Below are positions 30,176 to 38,368 of a stretch of DNA of 64,000 nt, in pieces. The stretch is taken from positions 868,001-932,000 of the forward strand of contig NZ_JAAOYW010000002.1 in NCBI RefSeq assembly GCF_011761235.1. Reading direction: 5' to 3'. Numbering within the stretch: position 1 is the first letter of the stretch; each line of letters begins with the position of its first letter. This DNA comes from Frigoribacterium faeni. Its GTDB lineage: Bacteria > Actinomycetota > Actinomycetes > Actinomycetales > Microbacteriaceae. Below the pieces are notes generated by a model. It saw nothing but the letters and a program-made list of their open reading frames with translations. It had not been told where the DNA came from and did not search any database. The translations under genes were made by a program, and so were the position numbers.

Positions 30176-31078
30176 GTGAGTTCATTCACGGAGTACGACG
30201 ACAGCACTCCCCTGGCGCGTGAACTGGCGGACCTGAGACGCCGGCGCGAGGCCCTGTCGAAGGAACCGCTGCCCGCGCCTGCCAAGACGCGCATCCTCAC
30301 GGTGTCCAACCAGAAGGGGGGCGTGGGCAAGACCACCACGACCGTCAACCTGGCTGCGGCCCTGGCCCGGAGCGGCGCACGAGTGCTGGTCATCGACCTC
30401 GACCCACAGGGGAACGCGTCGACGGCCCTCGGTGTCGAGCACCGGGCCGAGACGCCGAGCGTCTACGACGTGATCGTGAACGAGGGCGACATCGCCGACG
30501 TCGTCCAGCAGAGCCCCGAGTTCCCCGACCTGTTCTGCGTGCCCGCCACCATCCACCTCGCCGGTGCGGAGATCGAGCTCGTCTCGCTCGTCGCTCGGGA
30601 GCAGCGGCTGCGGACCCAGCTCGACGCCTACCTGTCGTCGACCGAGGCCGCAGGCGAGCGGTTCGACTACGTCTTCATCGACTGCCCGCCGTCGCTGGGG
30701 CTCCTCACGATCAACGCCTTCGTCGCCGCGGGTGAGGTGCTGATCCCGATCCAGTGCGAGTACTACGCGCTCGAGGGCCTGAGCCAGTTGCTGCGCAACA
30801 TCCAGCTCATCGAGAAGCACCTCAACCCGAAGCTGCAGGTGTCCAGCATCCTGCTGACCATGTACGACGGCAGGACCAACCTCGCGCAGCAGGTCGTCGC
30901 CGACGTGAGGGAGCACTTCCCTGCGGAGGCGCTCCGGACGCTCATCCCCCGGTCGGTGCGCATCAGCGAGGCACCCGGCTACGGCCAGACCGTCATCAGC
31001 TACGACACCAACTCACCCGGCTCGATCTCGTACCTCGAGGCCGCAGCAGAACTAGCACGACGAGGAGCACCCCAGTAA
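30176..31078 (+). CDS. parA: Chromosome-partitioning ATPase ParA
   Basis: This 300-aa protein has a deviant Walker A NQKGGVGKTTTT at about 46-56, DLDPQGN and the Walker B region YVFIDCPPSLGLL. It is a DNA-binding ATPase that moves ParB-parS complexes. The GTG at 30176 is preferred because GGAG lies 8 nt upstream; an in-frame extension to 30125 would run through parS site 2 and read VSRET, a known artefact of parS. It is coupled to parB by 1 nt. Confidence 0.96.
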   Translation: MSSFTEYDDSTPLARELADLRRRREALSKEPLPAPAKTRILTVSNQKGGVGKTTTTVNLAAALARSGARVLVIDLDPQGNASTALGVEHRAETPSVYDVIVNEGDIADVVQQSPEFPDLFCVPATIHLAGAEIELVSLVAREQRLRTQLDAYLSSTEAAGERFDYVFIDCPPSLGLLTINAFVAAGEVLIPIQCEYYALEGLSQLLRNIQLIEKHLNPKLQVSSILLTMYDGRTNLAQQVVADVREHFPAEALRTLIPRSVRISEAPGYGQTVISYDTNSPGSISYLEAAAELARRGAPQ

Positions 31079-32037
31079 TGGCGACCAAGAGGACCGGCCT
31101 CGGCCGCGGCATCGGAGCGCTCATCCCCGTGGCGGAAGAAGGCCAGGACAGGCCGGTCGACGTCTTCTTCCCCACCGGTCAGCAGACCGCGGACGAGCTC
31201 GTCGCCGTACCGGGCGCGCGCCTCGCGAACCTCAACCCGCTCGACGTCGTGCCCAACGCACAGCAGCCCCGGGCGGAGTTCCGCGAGGAGGAGCTCGCCG
31301 AGCTCGTCACCAGCATCCGCGAGGTCGGTGTGCTCCAGCCGATCGTCGTACGGCCCCTCCCCCGTGCTGCCGGCACGACGGGGACAGCTGCGCCCCAGTA
31401 CGAGCTCGTCATGGGCGAGCGCCGACTGCGCGCCACGAAGCAGCTCGGGCTCGCGACGATCCCCGCGATCGTCAAGGACACGGCCGACGAGGCCATGTTG
31501 CGGGACGCACTGCTCGAGAACCTGCACCGTGCGGAGCTGAACCCGCTGGAGGAGGCGTCGGCCTACCAGCAGCTCCTCGCCGACTTCGGCATCACCCAGG
31601 ACGAGCTGGCATCGCGCATCGGTCGCAGCCGGCCCCAGATCTCGAACACCCTGCGCCTGCTCCGCCTGCCGGCCAGCGTGCAGCGTCGGGTGGCCTCCGG
31701 CGTGCTGTCCGCCGGCCACGCACGCGCCATCCTCTCTACGGGTGACTCGCTGCTCATGGAGCGGCTCGCGGACAAGATCGTCAACGAGGACCTGTCGGTG
31801 CGGGCCGCCGAGGCTGCCGCGGCGGGGACGGCCTCGAAGCCCCGCTCGACGCGTGGGGTCGTCGGCCGTCACCAGGCCCACCTCGACGAGGTGGCCGAGA
31901 ACCTGGGAGATGCACTCGAGACCAAGGTCAAGGTGAAGATGGGCGCCCGCAAGGGCTCCATCGCGATCGACTTCGCCTCGCTGCAGGACCTGAACCGCAT
32001 CCTGGCAGCGCTCGGACAGGATCCGTTCTCGCAGTAG
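31078..32037 (+). CDS. parB: Chromosome-partitioning protein ParB (CTPase)
   Basis: This 319-aa protein has the N-terminal GLGRGIGALIP, the CTP-binding motifs GERRLRAT (about 113-120) and ENLHR (about 147-151), and an HTH at about 171-192 (ITQDELASRIGRS, ISNTLRLL). The C-terminal dimer domain ends the protein. It binds parS and slides along DNA with CTP. The ATG overlaps the parA stop. Confidence 0.97.
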   Translation: MATKRTGLGRGIGALIPVAEEGQDRPVDVFFPTGQQTADELVAVPGARLANLNPLDVVPNAQQPRAEFREEELAELVTSIREVGVLQPIVVRPLPRAAGTTGTAAPQYELVMGERRLRATKQLGLATIPAIVKDTADEAMLRDALLENLHRAELNPLEEASAYQQLLADFGITQDELASRIGRSRPQISNTLRLLRLPASVQRRVASGVLSAGHARAILSTGDSLLMERLADKIVNEDLSVRAAEAAAAGTASKPRSTRGVVGRHQAHLDEVAENLGDALETKVKVKMGARKGSIAIDFASLQDLNRILAALGQDPFSQ

Positions 32038-32049
32038 GCCGTCATTGCG

Positions 32050-32085
32050 GGAGGGCAGGCGTTTCACGTGAAACGCCTGCCCTCC
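32050..32085. other. parS: parS site 3 inside a perfect 36-bp palindrome
   Basis: An exact GTTTCACGTGAAAC at 32061-32074 is flanked on both sides by the inverted arms GGAGGGCAGGC and GCCTGCCCTCC, making a perfect 18+18 palindrome. It begins 12 bp after the parB stop and so could act as both a ParB site and a transcription terminator. It is followed by a short TTCAT stretch, not a long T run. Confidence 0.93.
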
Positions 32086-32169
32086 TTCATGTCCGGGTGA
32101 CCGTGGGCGTTCCCGCTCGTAGTGCGCTGGCCCTGCATGCCGCAGCACCTGCCCGCCGCAGTGCCTGCC

Positions 32170-32247
32170 TGTCGCTGACTCGGCCTGTCGCTGACTCGGC
32201 CTGTCGCTGACTTTGCGTGTCGCTGACTTTGCGTGTCGCTGAGCCTG
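32170..32247. repeat. 16-bp tandem repeat downstream of parB
   Basis: Four full units start with TGTCGCTGACT: 32170-32185 and 32186-32201 end CGGCC, and 32202-32217 and 32218-32233 end TTGCG. A partial fifth follows. Beyond it, to about 32360, degenerate CCGCCGGCCCTGC-like repeats continue. No credible gene is in this 590-bp spacer; the open frame on the minus strand is made by the repeats. Confidence 0.8.
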
Positions 32248-32442
32248 TGGGCCGCCGCCCCTGCGTTCCGCCGACTTCTGCGTGCCGCTGGCCCTGCGCG
32301 CCGCCCTTCCGTCCCGCCGGCCCTGCCTCCCGCCGGCTCTGCACGCCGCCCCTGCGGGCTGGCCCCAGATGCAAAAACGACTCGGGGGTGCGTCGCGCTT
32401 GTCGAGACTGACAGCTGGCCAACCCCTTGTCGGAGAGGCAGG

Positions 32443-32456
32443 GTTTCACGTGAAAC
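32443..32456. other. parS: parS site 4
   Basis: Another exact GTTTCACGTGAAAC lies in the spacer between parB and ddl. Confidence 0.96.
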
Positions 32457-32608
32457 GCATGTTGCCCTGGATTGCTGACACGATCACCGGGATGCTCGCT
32501 CCTGTCGATCAGGGGCAACACCGACCTACGGTCCGCTCAATGGCTAGAGAACGTCCGGTCCTGGTCAGGACGGTTTTCACTGGCTCCAGACCACTGAAGA
32601 CATGGCCC

Positions 32609-32622
32609 GTTTCACGTGGAAC
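32609..32622. other. parS: parS-like site 5 (one mismatch)
   Basis: GTTTCACGTGGAAC differs from the consensus at one position. It ends 3 bp before the ddl stop codon. Confidence 0.85.
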
Positions 32623-32625
32623 ATC

Positions 32626-33585
32626 TCAGCGGTGGTCGCGCACGGCCTTCTCTGCGAGGGCGGCGTAGACCATGCCCAGCTCGAAGCCAGCGGCGTCGAG
32701 GGCCATGGGGACGAGCGAGGTCTCGGTGAGCCCGGGGAGCACGTTCACCTCGAGGAACCACGGGGTGCCCGCCGCGTCGACGATGAGGTCGACCCGGGAG
32801 AGGTGGCGGAGGCCGAGCGCCCGGTGGACCGTGACCGCGGTCTCGGCCACCGCCTCCTGCGCCCCTGCCCCGAGCCGGGCCGGCGTGAAGAACGTCGTCT
32901 CGCCGGCGTTGTAGCGGGCCTCGAAGCCGTAGAAGCCGCTGCGGGGCACGATCTCGACGGCAGGGAGCGCCGAGGGGCCGTCACCGGTGTCGATGACGCC
33001 GACCGCCACCTCGGTGCCGGTGATCTTCTGCTCGACGATGACGTCGTCGCAGTACGTGTACGCGTCGACCATGGCCCGGGGCAGCTGGTCGACGGACTCG
33101 ACCACGGTGACGCCCTGCGCGGAGCCGCCACGGGCCGGCTTCACGACGACGGGCACGGGGTGCTCGTCGGCGATGGCGGCGAGCACGCCGGCGGCGCCGA
33201 GCTCACGGAAGGCGTCGTGCGAGAGCGTGATGCCGCGCGGGGTGCGGACGCCGGCGCGGTGGGCCAGCTCCTTGGCCGTGGGCTTGTCCCAGGCGAGGCG
33301 GGCCGCTGCCGCGCTGCTGCCGACGAAGGGGATGTCGAGTGCCTCGAGCAGGCCCCTCAGCGCGCCGTCCTCGCCGCTGGCGCCGTGCAGGGCCGGCCAC
33401 ACCACGTCGGGGCGGGTGGCGGTGAGGTGCCCGAGAAGCGAGGCGTCCGGGTCGCGCAGGTCGACCTCGATGCCGTTGGCGACCAGGCTGTCGACCACGC
33501 GCCTCCCCGATCGGAGCGAGACGTCGCGTTCGTGCGAGATCCCGCCGGCCAGGACGGTGACCTTCTCCACGGCGCTGTCGGTCAT
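32626..33585 (-). CDS. ddl: D-alanine--D-alanine ligase
   Basis: This 319-aa ATP-grasp enzyme joins two D-alanines for peptidoglycan precursors. The N-terminus VTVLAGGISHERDVSLRSGR, the loop KPARGGSAQGVTVV and the C-terminal EVNVLPGLTETSLVP with the metal ligands are all visible. It is the last gene of a leftward run from the murJ locus. Confidence 0.95.
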   Translation of the reverse strand: MTDSAVEKVTVLAGGISHERDVSLRSGRRVVDSLVANGIEVDLRDPDASLLGHLTATRPDVVWPALHGASGEDGALRGLLEALDIPFVGSSAAAARLAWDKPTAKELAHRAGVRTPRGITLSHDAFRELGAAGVLAAIADEHPVPVVVKPARGGSAQGVTVVESVDQLPRAMVDAYTYCDDVIVEQKITGTEVAVGVIDTGDGPSALPAVEIVPRSGFYGFEARYNAGETTFFTPARLGAGAQEAVAETAVTVHRALGLRHLSRVDLIVDAAGTPWFLEVNVLPGLTETSLVPMALDAAGFELGMVYAALAEKAVRDHR

Positions 33586-33651
33586 CAGGTCTCTCTCTCG
33601 GGGCAGGGCACGACGCCGGTCGGTGTCGTGCGGAACAGGAAGAAGTGCTGG

Positions 33652-34959
33652 TCAGCTGAGGTTCGGGGGCGGCATCGACACGCCGGTGCGTACCGAGCGG
33701 GACGACCCGAGCCGTGCGCCCTGGAACGTCGACAGCAGGTCGAGCTCGCCGTTGACGACGGTGGCGAGCCGGGCGACGCCGGTGCGGATCGACTCGGACG
33801 TCGGGTAGCAGAACGAGAGGCGGATGTTCTGGCGCCCTCCCCCGTCGGCGAAGAACGCGGTGCCGGGCGTGTACGCGACGAGCTCCTTGACGGCCCGGGG
33901 CAGCATCGCCTTCGAGTCGAGCTCGTCGGGCAGGGTCACCCAGACGAAGAAGCCCCCGTCGGGGACGGTCCAGCTGAGCGAGGGCAGGTACTCGCCGAGG
34001 GCCGAGAGCATGGCGTCCCGACGCTCGCGGTAGAGGCCGCGGAACGACTCGATCTGGCCGCGCCAGTCGGCCTGGTCGAGGTACTCGGTGATGACGAACT
34101 GGCCGAACGAGTTGGGCGACAGGGTCGCCGACTCGTTGGCGAGGATGAGCTTCTCGCGGATGGCGTGCGGGGCGAGCGCCCAGCCCACGCGGAACCCGGG
34201 CGCCAGGGTCTTCGAGAACGACCCGAGGTAGATGACGCCCTCGTCGTCGACCGAGCGCATCGCCTGCGGGGCCGGCTGGTCGAAGTACAGCAGCCCGTAG
34301 GGGTTGTCCTCGAGCACGAGGATGCCCGCGTCGCGGCAGATCTCGAGGATCTCGAGGCGTCGCGCCCAGGTCAGCGTGACGCCGGCCGGGTTGTGGAAGT
34401 TCGGGATCGTGTAGAGGAACTTGATGGTGCGGCCCTGTGACCGGACCGCGGCGATCGTCTCACGCAGCGCCTCCGGCACGAGGCCCTCGCCGTCGGTCGC
34501 GACGTGCGCGACGTCAGCCTGGTAGGCCTTGAAGACGCCCAGGGCGCCCACGTAGCTGGGCGACTCGGCGAGGACGACGTCGCCGGGGTTCACGAACAGG
34601 CGCGTCACGAGGTCGAGGGCCTGCTGCGAGCCCGTGGTGACGACGACGTCGTCGGCGCTGCCGCGGATGCCCTCCATCGCCATGATCTGCATGATGTGCT
34701 CGCGGATCGCGGGCGTGCCCTGCCCCGAGCCGTACTGCAGCGCCATCGCGCCGCCGTCCTGCGACATCACGCGGTCGATGGCGCCGGTGACGAGCTCACG
34801 GGGCAGGGCGGAGACGAAGGGCATTCCGCCGGCCAGGGAGACCACCTCGGGGCGGCTGGCGACGGCGAACAGGGCTCGGACCTCGGAGGCGCTGAGGCCG
34901 GCCGTGCGGTCGGCGTACGAGTCGTACCACGGGTCGAGGTTGGTGCCCTTGTCGGTCAT
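33652..34959 (-). CDS. PLP-dependent aminotransferase (class I/II, MocR/2-aminoadipate-type fold)
   Basis: This 435-aa protein has the fold-type I signature with the PLP lysine in SFSKTLAPGFRVGW, plus VTTGSQQALDL and NPYGLLYF. It resembles the 2-aminoadipate/aromatic aminotransferase group. There is no GntR domain, so it is an enzyme and not a MocR regulator. The C-terminal 25 residues (SSRSVRTGVSMPPPNLS) are a non-conserved tail. The substrate cannot be told. Confidence 0.9.
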   Translation of the reverse strand: MTDKGTNLDPWYDSYADRTAGLSASEVRALFAVASRPEVVSLAGGMPFVSALPRELVTGAIDRVMSQDGGAMALQYGSGQGTPAIREHIMQIMAMEGIRGSADDVVVTTGSQQALDLVTRLFVNPGDVVLAESPSYVGALGVFKAYQADVAHVATDGEGLVPEALRETIAAVRSQGRTIKFLYTIPNFHNPAGVTLTWARRLEILEICRDAGILVLEDNPYGLLYFDQPAPQAMRSVDDEGVIYLGSFSKTLAPGFRVGWALAPHAIREKLILANESATLSPNSFGQFVITEYLDQADWRGQIESFRGLYRERRDAMLSALGEYLPSLSWTVPDGGFFVWVTLPDELDSKAMLPRAVKELVAYTPGTAFFADGGGRQNIRLSFCYPTSESIRTGVARLATVVNGELDLLSTFQGARLGSSRSVRTGVSMPPPNLS

Positions 34960-35082
34960 GTGCGTCCCTGTCGGTCAGAGGTGGTGCGGTTCAGGATATG
35001 CCCGGAGCCGTCCGGAGACGGCGAGAGCCCGCCCAGCGGGTGCTGGGCGGGCTCTCGGGCGGTGCGTCGACGCGGGGTCGAC

Positions 35083-35409
35083 CTACGCGAGGAACTCCGC
35101 CAGGTCGGCCTCGAGGGCCGGCTTCGGCTTGGCGCCGATGACGGTCTTGACGACCTCGCCGCCGCGGTAGACCTTCATGGCCGGGATCGACGTGATCTGG
35201 TACTTCATGGCGGTCTGGGGGTTGTCGTCGACGTTGAGCTTGACGATCTCGATCTTGTCCGAGTTCTCGGCCGCGATCTGGTCGAGGATCGGCGAGACGG
35301 CGCGGCACGGACCGCACCACTCGGCCCAGAAGTCGACCAGGATCGTCTTGTCGGACGTGAGGACGTCGGCCTCGAAGGACGCGTCGGTGACTGCCTTGGT
35401 GCTGCTCAT
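35083..35409 (-). CDS. trxA: Thioredoxin
   Basis: This 108-aa protein has the redox motif WAEWCGPCR (Cys32 and Cys35) and the cis-proline loop SIPAMKVYRGG. It reduces disulfides and is itself reduced by the TrxB encoded 71 nt upstream. Confidence 0.97.
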   Translation of the reverse strand: MSSTKAVTDASFEADVLTSDKTILVDFWAEWCGPCRAVSPILDQIAAENSDKIEIVKLNVDDNPQTAMKYQITSIPAMKVYRGGEVVKTVIGAKPKPALEADLAEFLA

Positions 35410-35480
35410 GGTGGTTCCTTTCGTCAGGGGGTTCGTGGGGCGGTGGGGCGTCCGTCGAGGTCGTCGACGGACGCCGGCGG

Positions 35481-36488
35481 CTAGGCGGAGACGGACTCGG
35501 GGGCCACCGACTCGGCGGTGTCGATGCCCTCGGCGGCGCCCTCGGTGTTCTCGGCTAGAAAGGACTGGTCGAGGCTCGCGAGGAAGTGCTCGGCGTCGAG
35601 GGCGGCGACGACGCCCGAGCCCGCGGCGGTGGCCGCCTGGCGGTAGGTGTCGTCGACGACGTCGCCGGCGGCGAACACGCCGCGCAGGTTGGTCTTCGAG
35701 CTGCGGCCCTCGACGGCGATCGTGCCGCTCGAGGTCAGGTCGACCTGGCCGTGCACGAGGTGCACGCGGGGGTCGTTGCCGATGGCGATGAAGAGGCCGT
35801 CGAGGTCGAGGTCGCGGGTGCTGCCGTCGACGGTGTCGGTGAGCTGCACGCCCGTGGCCTTCTCGTCGCCGAGGATCGCCGTCACCTGCTTGTTGAACAG
35901 GAACTCGATCTTCGGGTTGTCGAGCGCACGCTGCTGCATGATCTTCGACGCCCGCAGCGACTCGGAGCGGTGGATCACGTAGACCTTTGAGGCGAACCGC
36001 GTCAGGAACGTCGCCTCTTCCATGGCCGAGTCGCCGCCTCCGACGACCGCGATCTCCTTCTGCTTGAAGAAGAAGCCGTCGCAGGTGGCGCACCAGCTGA
36101 CGCCACGGCCGCTCAGGCGCTCCTCGTCGGGGAGGCCGAGCTTGCGGTAGGCGCTGCCCGTCGCGAAGATCACGCTGACGGCCTCCTCGACGGCGCCGCT
36201 GCCGAGGGTGACCTTCTTCACGTCGCCGGTGAGGTCGACGCTCGTGACGTCGTCGAGCAGCACCTCGGCGCCGAACTTCTCGGCCTGCTCCTGCAGCTTG
36301 AACATGAGCTCGGGGCCCTGGATGCCGTCGGGGAACCCGGGGAAGTTCTCGACCTCGGTGGTCTTCATGAGCTCGCCGCCCGCCTCGACCGAGCTCGCCA
36401 CGATGAGCGGCTCGAGACCGGCGCGCGCCGCGTAGATGCCCGCCGTGTAGCCGGCGGGGCCGGAGCCGATGATGATGATCTGGCGCAT
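35481..36488 (-). CDS. trxB: Thioredoxin reductase
   Basis: This 335-aa flavoprotein has the FAD motif IIIIGSGPAGYTAG, the redox site WCATCDGFFF (Cys133 and Cys136) and the NADPH motif VVGGGDSAMEEA. The C-terminus has a 25-residue extension. The ATG at 36488 marks the start of similarity; a longer frame upstream would add an unrelated tail. Confidence 0.97.
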   Translation of the reverse strand: MRQIIIIGSGPAGYTAGIYAARAGLEPLIVASSVEAGGELMKTTEVENFPGFPDGIQGPELMFKLQEQAEKFGAEVLLDDVTSVDLTGDVKKVTLGSGAVEEAVSVIFATGSAYRKLGLPDEERLSGRGVSWCATCDGFFFKQKEIAVVGGGDSAMEEATFLTRFASKVYVIHRSESLRASKIMQQRALDNPKIEFLFNKQVTAILGDEKATGVQLTDTVDGSTRDLDLDGLFIAIGNDPRVHLVHGQVDLTSSGTIAVEGRSSKTNLRGVFAAGDVVDDTYRQAATAAGSGVVAALDAEHFLASLDQSFLAENTEGAAEGIDTAESVAPESVSA

Positions 36489-36637
36489 GGGCACCTTCCT
36501 CAGTGACGTTCGTGGATGACGGGAGAGGACGGCAGGCTGTCTGCCCGCCTCGCCCTCGCTCGACCGTCTGGTGGAACACATCCTAGGGTCGGCGCATTCC
36601 GCCGGTCCGGGGCTCGCAGGCCCCGCTCAGCGAGGCG

Positions 36638-36734
36638 GGACGCAGGAGGCGGCAGGCAGGACGCAGGAGGCGGGCGGCCGACGGGCGGACGCGCTCAGCG
36701 ACGCAGGAGGCGGGCGGCCAGCGGGCGGACGCGC
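36638..36734. repeat. 40-bp direct repeat overlapping the end of murJ
   Basis: A segment beginning GACGCAGGAGGCGGGCGGCC occurs at 36660-36694 and again at 36700-36734, with a shorter copy (GGACGCAGGAGGCGGC) at 36638-36653. The copy nearest murJ encodes its last 13 residues. The other copies are outside the gene. Confidence 0.75.
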
Positions 36735-38368
36735 CGCAGCACCGGGGCGGTCAGCTCGGTCAGCTCGGGCAGGCGGATCAGCGCGAGCAGGCCGAAGTAC
36801 ACGACCGCCATGACGAACGCGGCCACGACGACCGTGGAGAGTCCGGCGATGCGGCCCGACTGCGCGAAGCCGTCGGGGCTGAAACCGCCCATGCCGGCGA
36901 CGACGAAGAGCCCCACGACGCCGGCCAGCACGGCGAAGAAGGCGAACTGCAGGTAGCGGCGCAGCACCCAGCGGCCGTCGATGCCGCCGAGGCGGCGCTT
37001 CACGAGCACGAGGGCGACGATCGTCTGCGCGGAGCCGGCGATCGAGGTCGTCACGGCGATGGCCACGGCGATCGACTGGTCGGCCACGACGACCGACGCG
37101 ATGAGCGTGCCGACGACGAAGATGCCCGACTGGACGATCTGCATGAAGAACGGGGTGCGCTGGTCGTGCAGCGCGAAGAACACGCGCTGCACGACGAACA
37201 GCACGCTGAAGAGGACGAGGCCGGGCATGAAGCCGAGGATGACCTGCGCCATCTGGCTCGCCCCGGTGAAGGTGCTCTCGAAGAAGCTCGCGAAGGGCCA
37301 CGCGACGACGCACATCGCGACCGCCGCGAAGACCATGAACATGCCGATGGTGCGGAGCGACTGCGACAGGTCGATGCGCACCGCCGCCAGGTCGCCGCGC
37401 GAGGCGTGCCCGCTCATGCGCGTGAAGTACGCCGTCGCGATCGACACGGCCACGATGCCGTGCGGCAGCATGAACAGCAGCCACGAGTTCGCGAGCACGG
37501 CGTTGGAGGCGCCCGTGCCGCTGCCCTGCGAGGCGACGCGGCTCTGCACCAGGCCCGCGAGCTGCGTCACGAGCACCATGCCGAACAGCCAGCCGGCGGC
37601 CTTGCCGGTGGCGCCGAGGCCCACCCCGCGCCAGCGGAAGTCGGGACGGAACGAGAGGCCGGCCCGCCGCCAGAAGAGCAGCAGGAACCCGGCCTGCGCG
37701 AGCACGCCGAGGCTGGCCGTGCCCGCGAGGATCGTGATGCGGCCCGGCGTCCAGACGTCGACCACCGAGTTCTCGGCCGATCCCCCGAAGAGGACCATGA
37801 ACGCGACGAGGCCGGCGATGGCGACGACGTTGTTGATGACCGGGGCCCAGGTGAACGGCCCGAAGACCTGCCGGGCGTTGAGCACCTCGCTGAGCAGCGA
37901 GTACATCGCGTAGAAGAAGATCTGCGGCAGGCACCAGTAGGCGAACGCCGTGGCCAGCGCGATCGAGTCCGAGGTGTAACCCCCCTGACCGGTCGCGTTC
38001 GCCTGCTGCGCGTAGAGCCGGACGAGGAGGGGCGCCAGCAGCGTGCCTGCCAGGCCGACCAGCGCGAACACCAGCGTGCCGAGCGTGACGACCTTGTTGA
38101 TGAAGCGCTGGCCGCCGTCGTCGTCCTGCGTGGCGGCGCGCACGATCTGCGGCACGAGCACCGCGCTGAGCAGGCCGCCGGCGATCAGCGCGTAGATGTT
38201 GTTCGGCAGCTGGTTGGCGAGCGCGAACGAGTCGGCGGCACGGCTGGCGGACTGGCCGATGGCCGCCGCGAGGACGGCCGTCTTCACGAAGCCGAGCACG
38301 CGCGAGACCATCGTGCCCGAGGCGAGCAGGACGCTCGCGCGGCCGAGGCCGGCGCCCGGGGCGCTCAC
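36695..38368 (-). CDS. murJ: Lipid II flippase MurJ (MviN)
   Basis: This 557-aa protein has about 14 membrane segments and the MOP-superfamily MurJ pattern, such as SRVLGFVKTAVLAAAIG and ADSFALANQLPN. It flips lipid II for wall synthesis. The cytoplasmic pseudokinase domain of the mycobacterial protein is absent. It overlaps the upstream gene by 4 nt (ATGA). Confidence 0.95.
   Translation of the reverse strand: MSAPGAGLGRASVLLASGTMVSRVLGFVKTAVLAAAIGQSASRAADSFALANQLPNNIYALIAGGLLSAVLVPQIVRAATQDDDGGQRFINKVVTLGTLVFALVGLAGTLLAPLLVRLYAQQANATGQGGYTSDSIALATAFAYWCLPQIFFYAMYSLLSEVLNARQVFGPFTWAPVINNVVAIAGLVAFMVLFGGSAENSVVDVWTPGRITILAGTASLGVLAQAGFLLLFWRRAGLSFRPDFRWRGVGLGATGKAAGWLFGMVLVTQLAGLVQSRVASQGSGTGASNAVLANSWLLFMLPHGIVAVSIATAYFTRMSGHASRGDLAAVRIDLSQSLRTIGMFMVFAAVAMCVVAWPFASFFESTFTGASQMAQVILGFMPGLVLFSVLFVVQRVFFALHDQRTPFFMQIVQSGIFVVGTLIASVVVADQSIAVAIAVTTSIAGSAQTIVALVLVKRRLGGIDGRWVLRRYLQFAFFAVLAGVVGLFVVAGMGGFSPDGFAQSGRIAGLSTVVVAAFVMAVVYFGLLALIRLPELTELTAPVLRRVRPLAARLLRR

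Noticed and set aside
32087-32521. Protein-coding gene in the parB-ddl spacer on the minus strand
   Set aside because: The frame is built from the 16-bp and degenerate repeats and reads as repeated QRQAES/SATGRVSD-like peptides.
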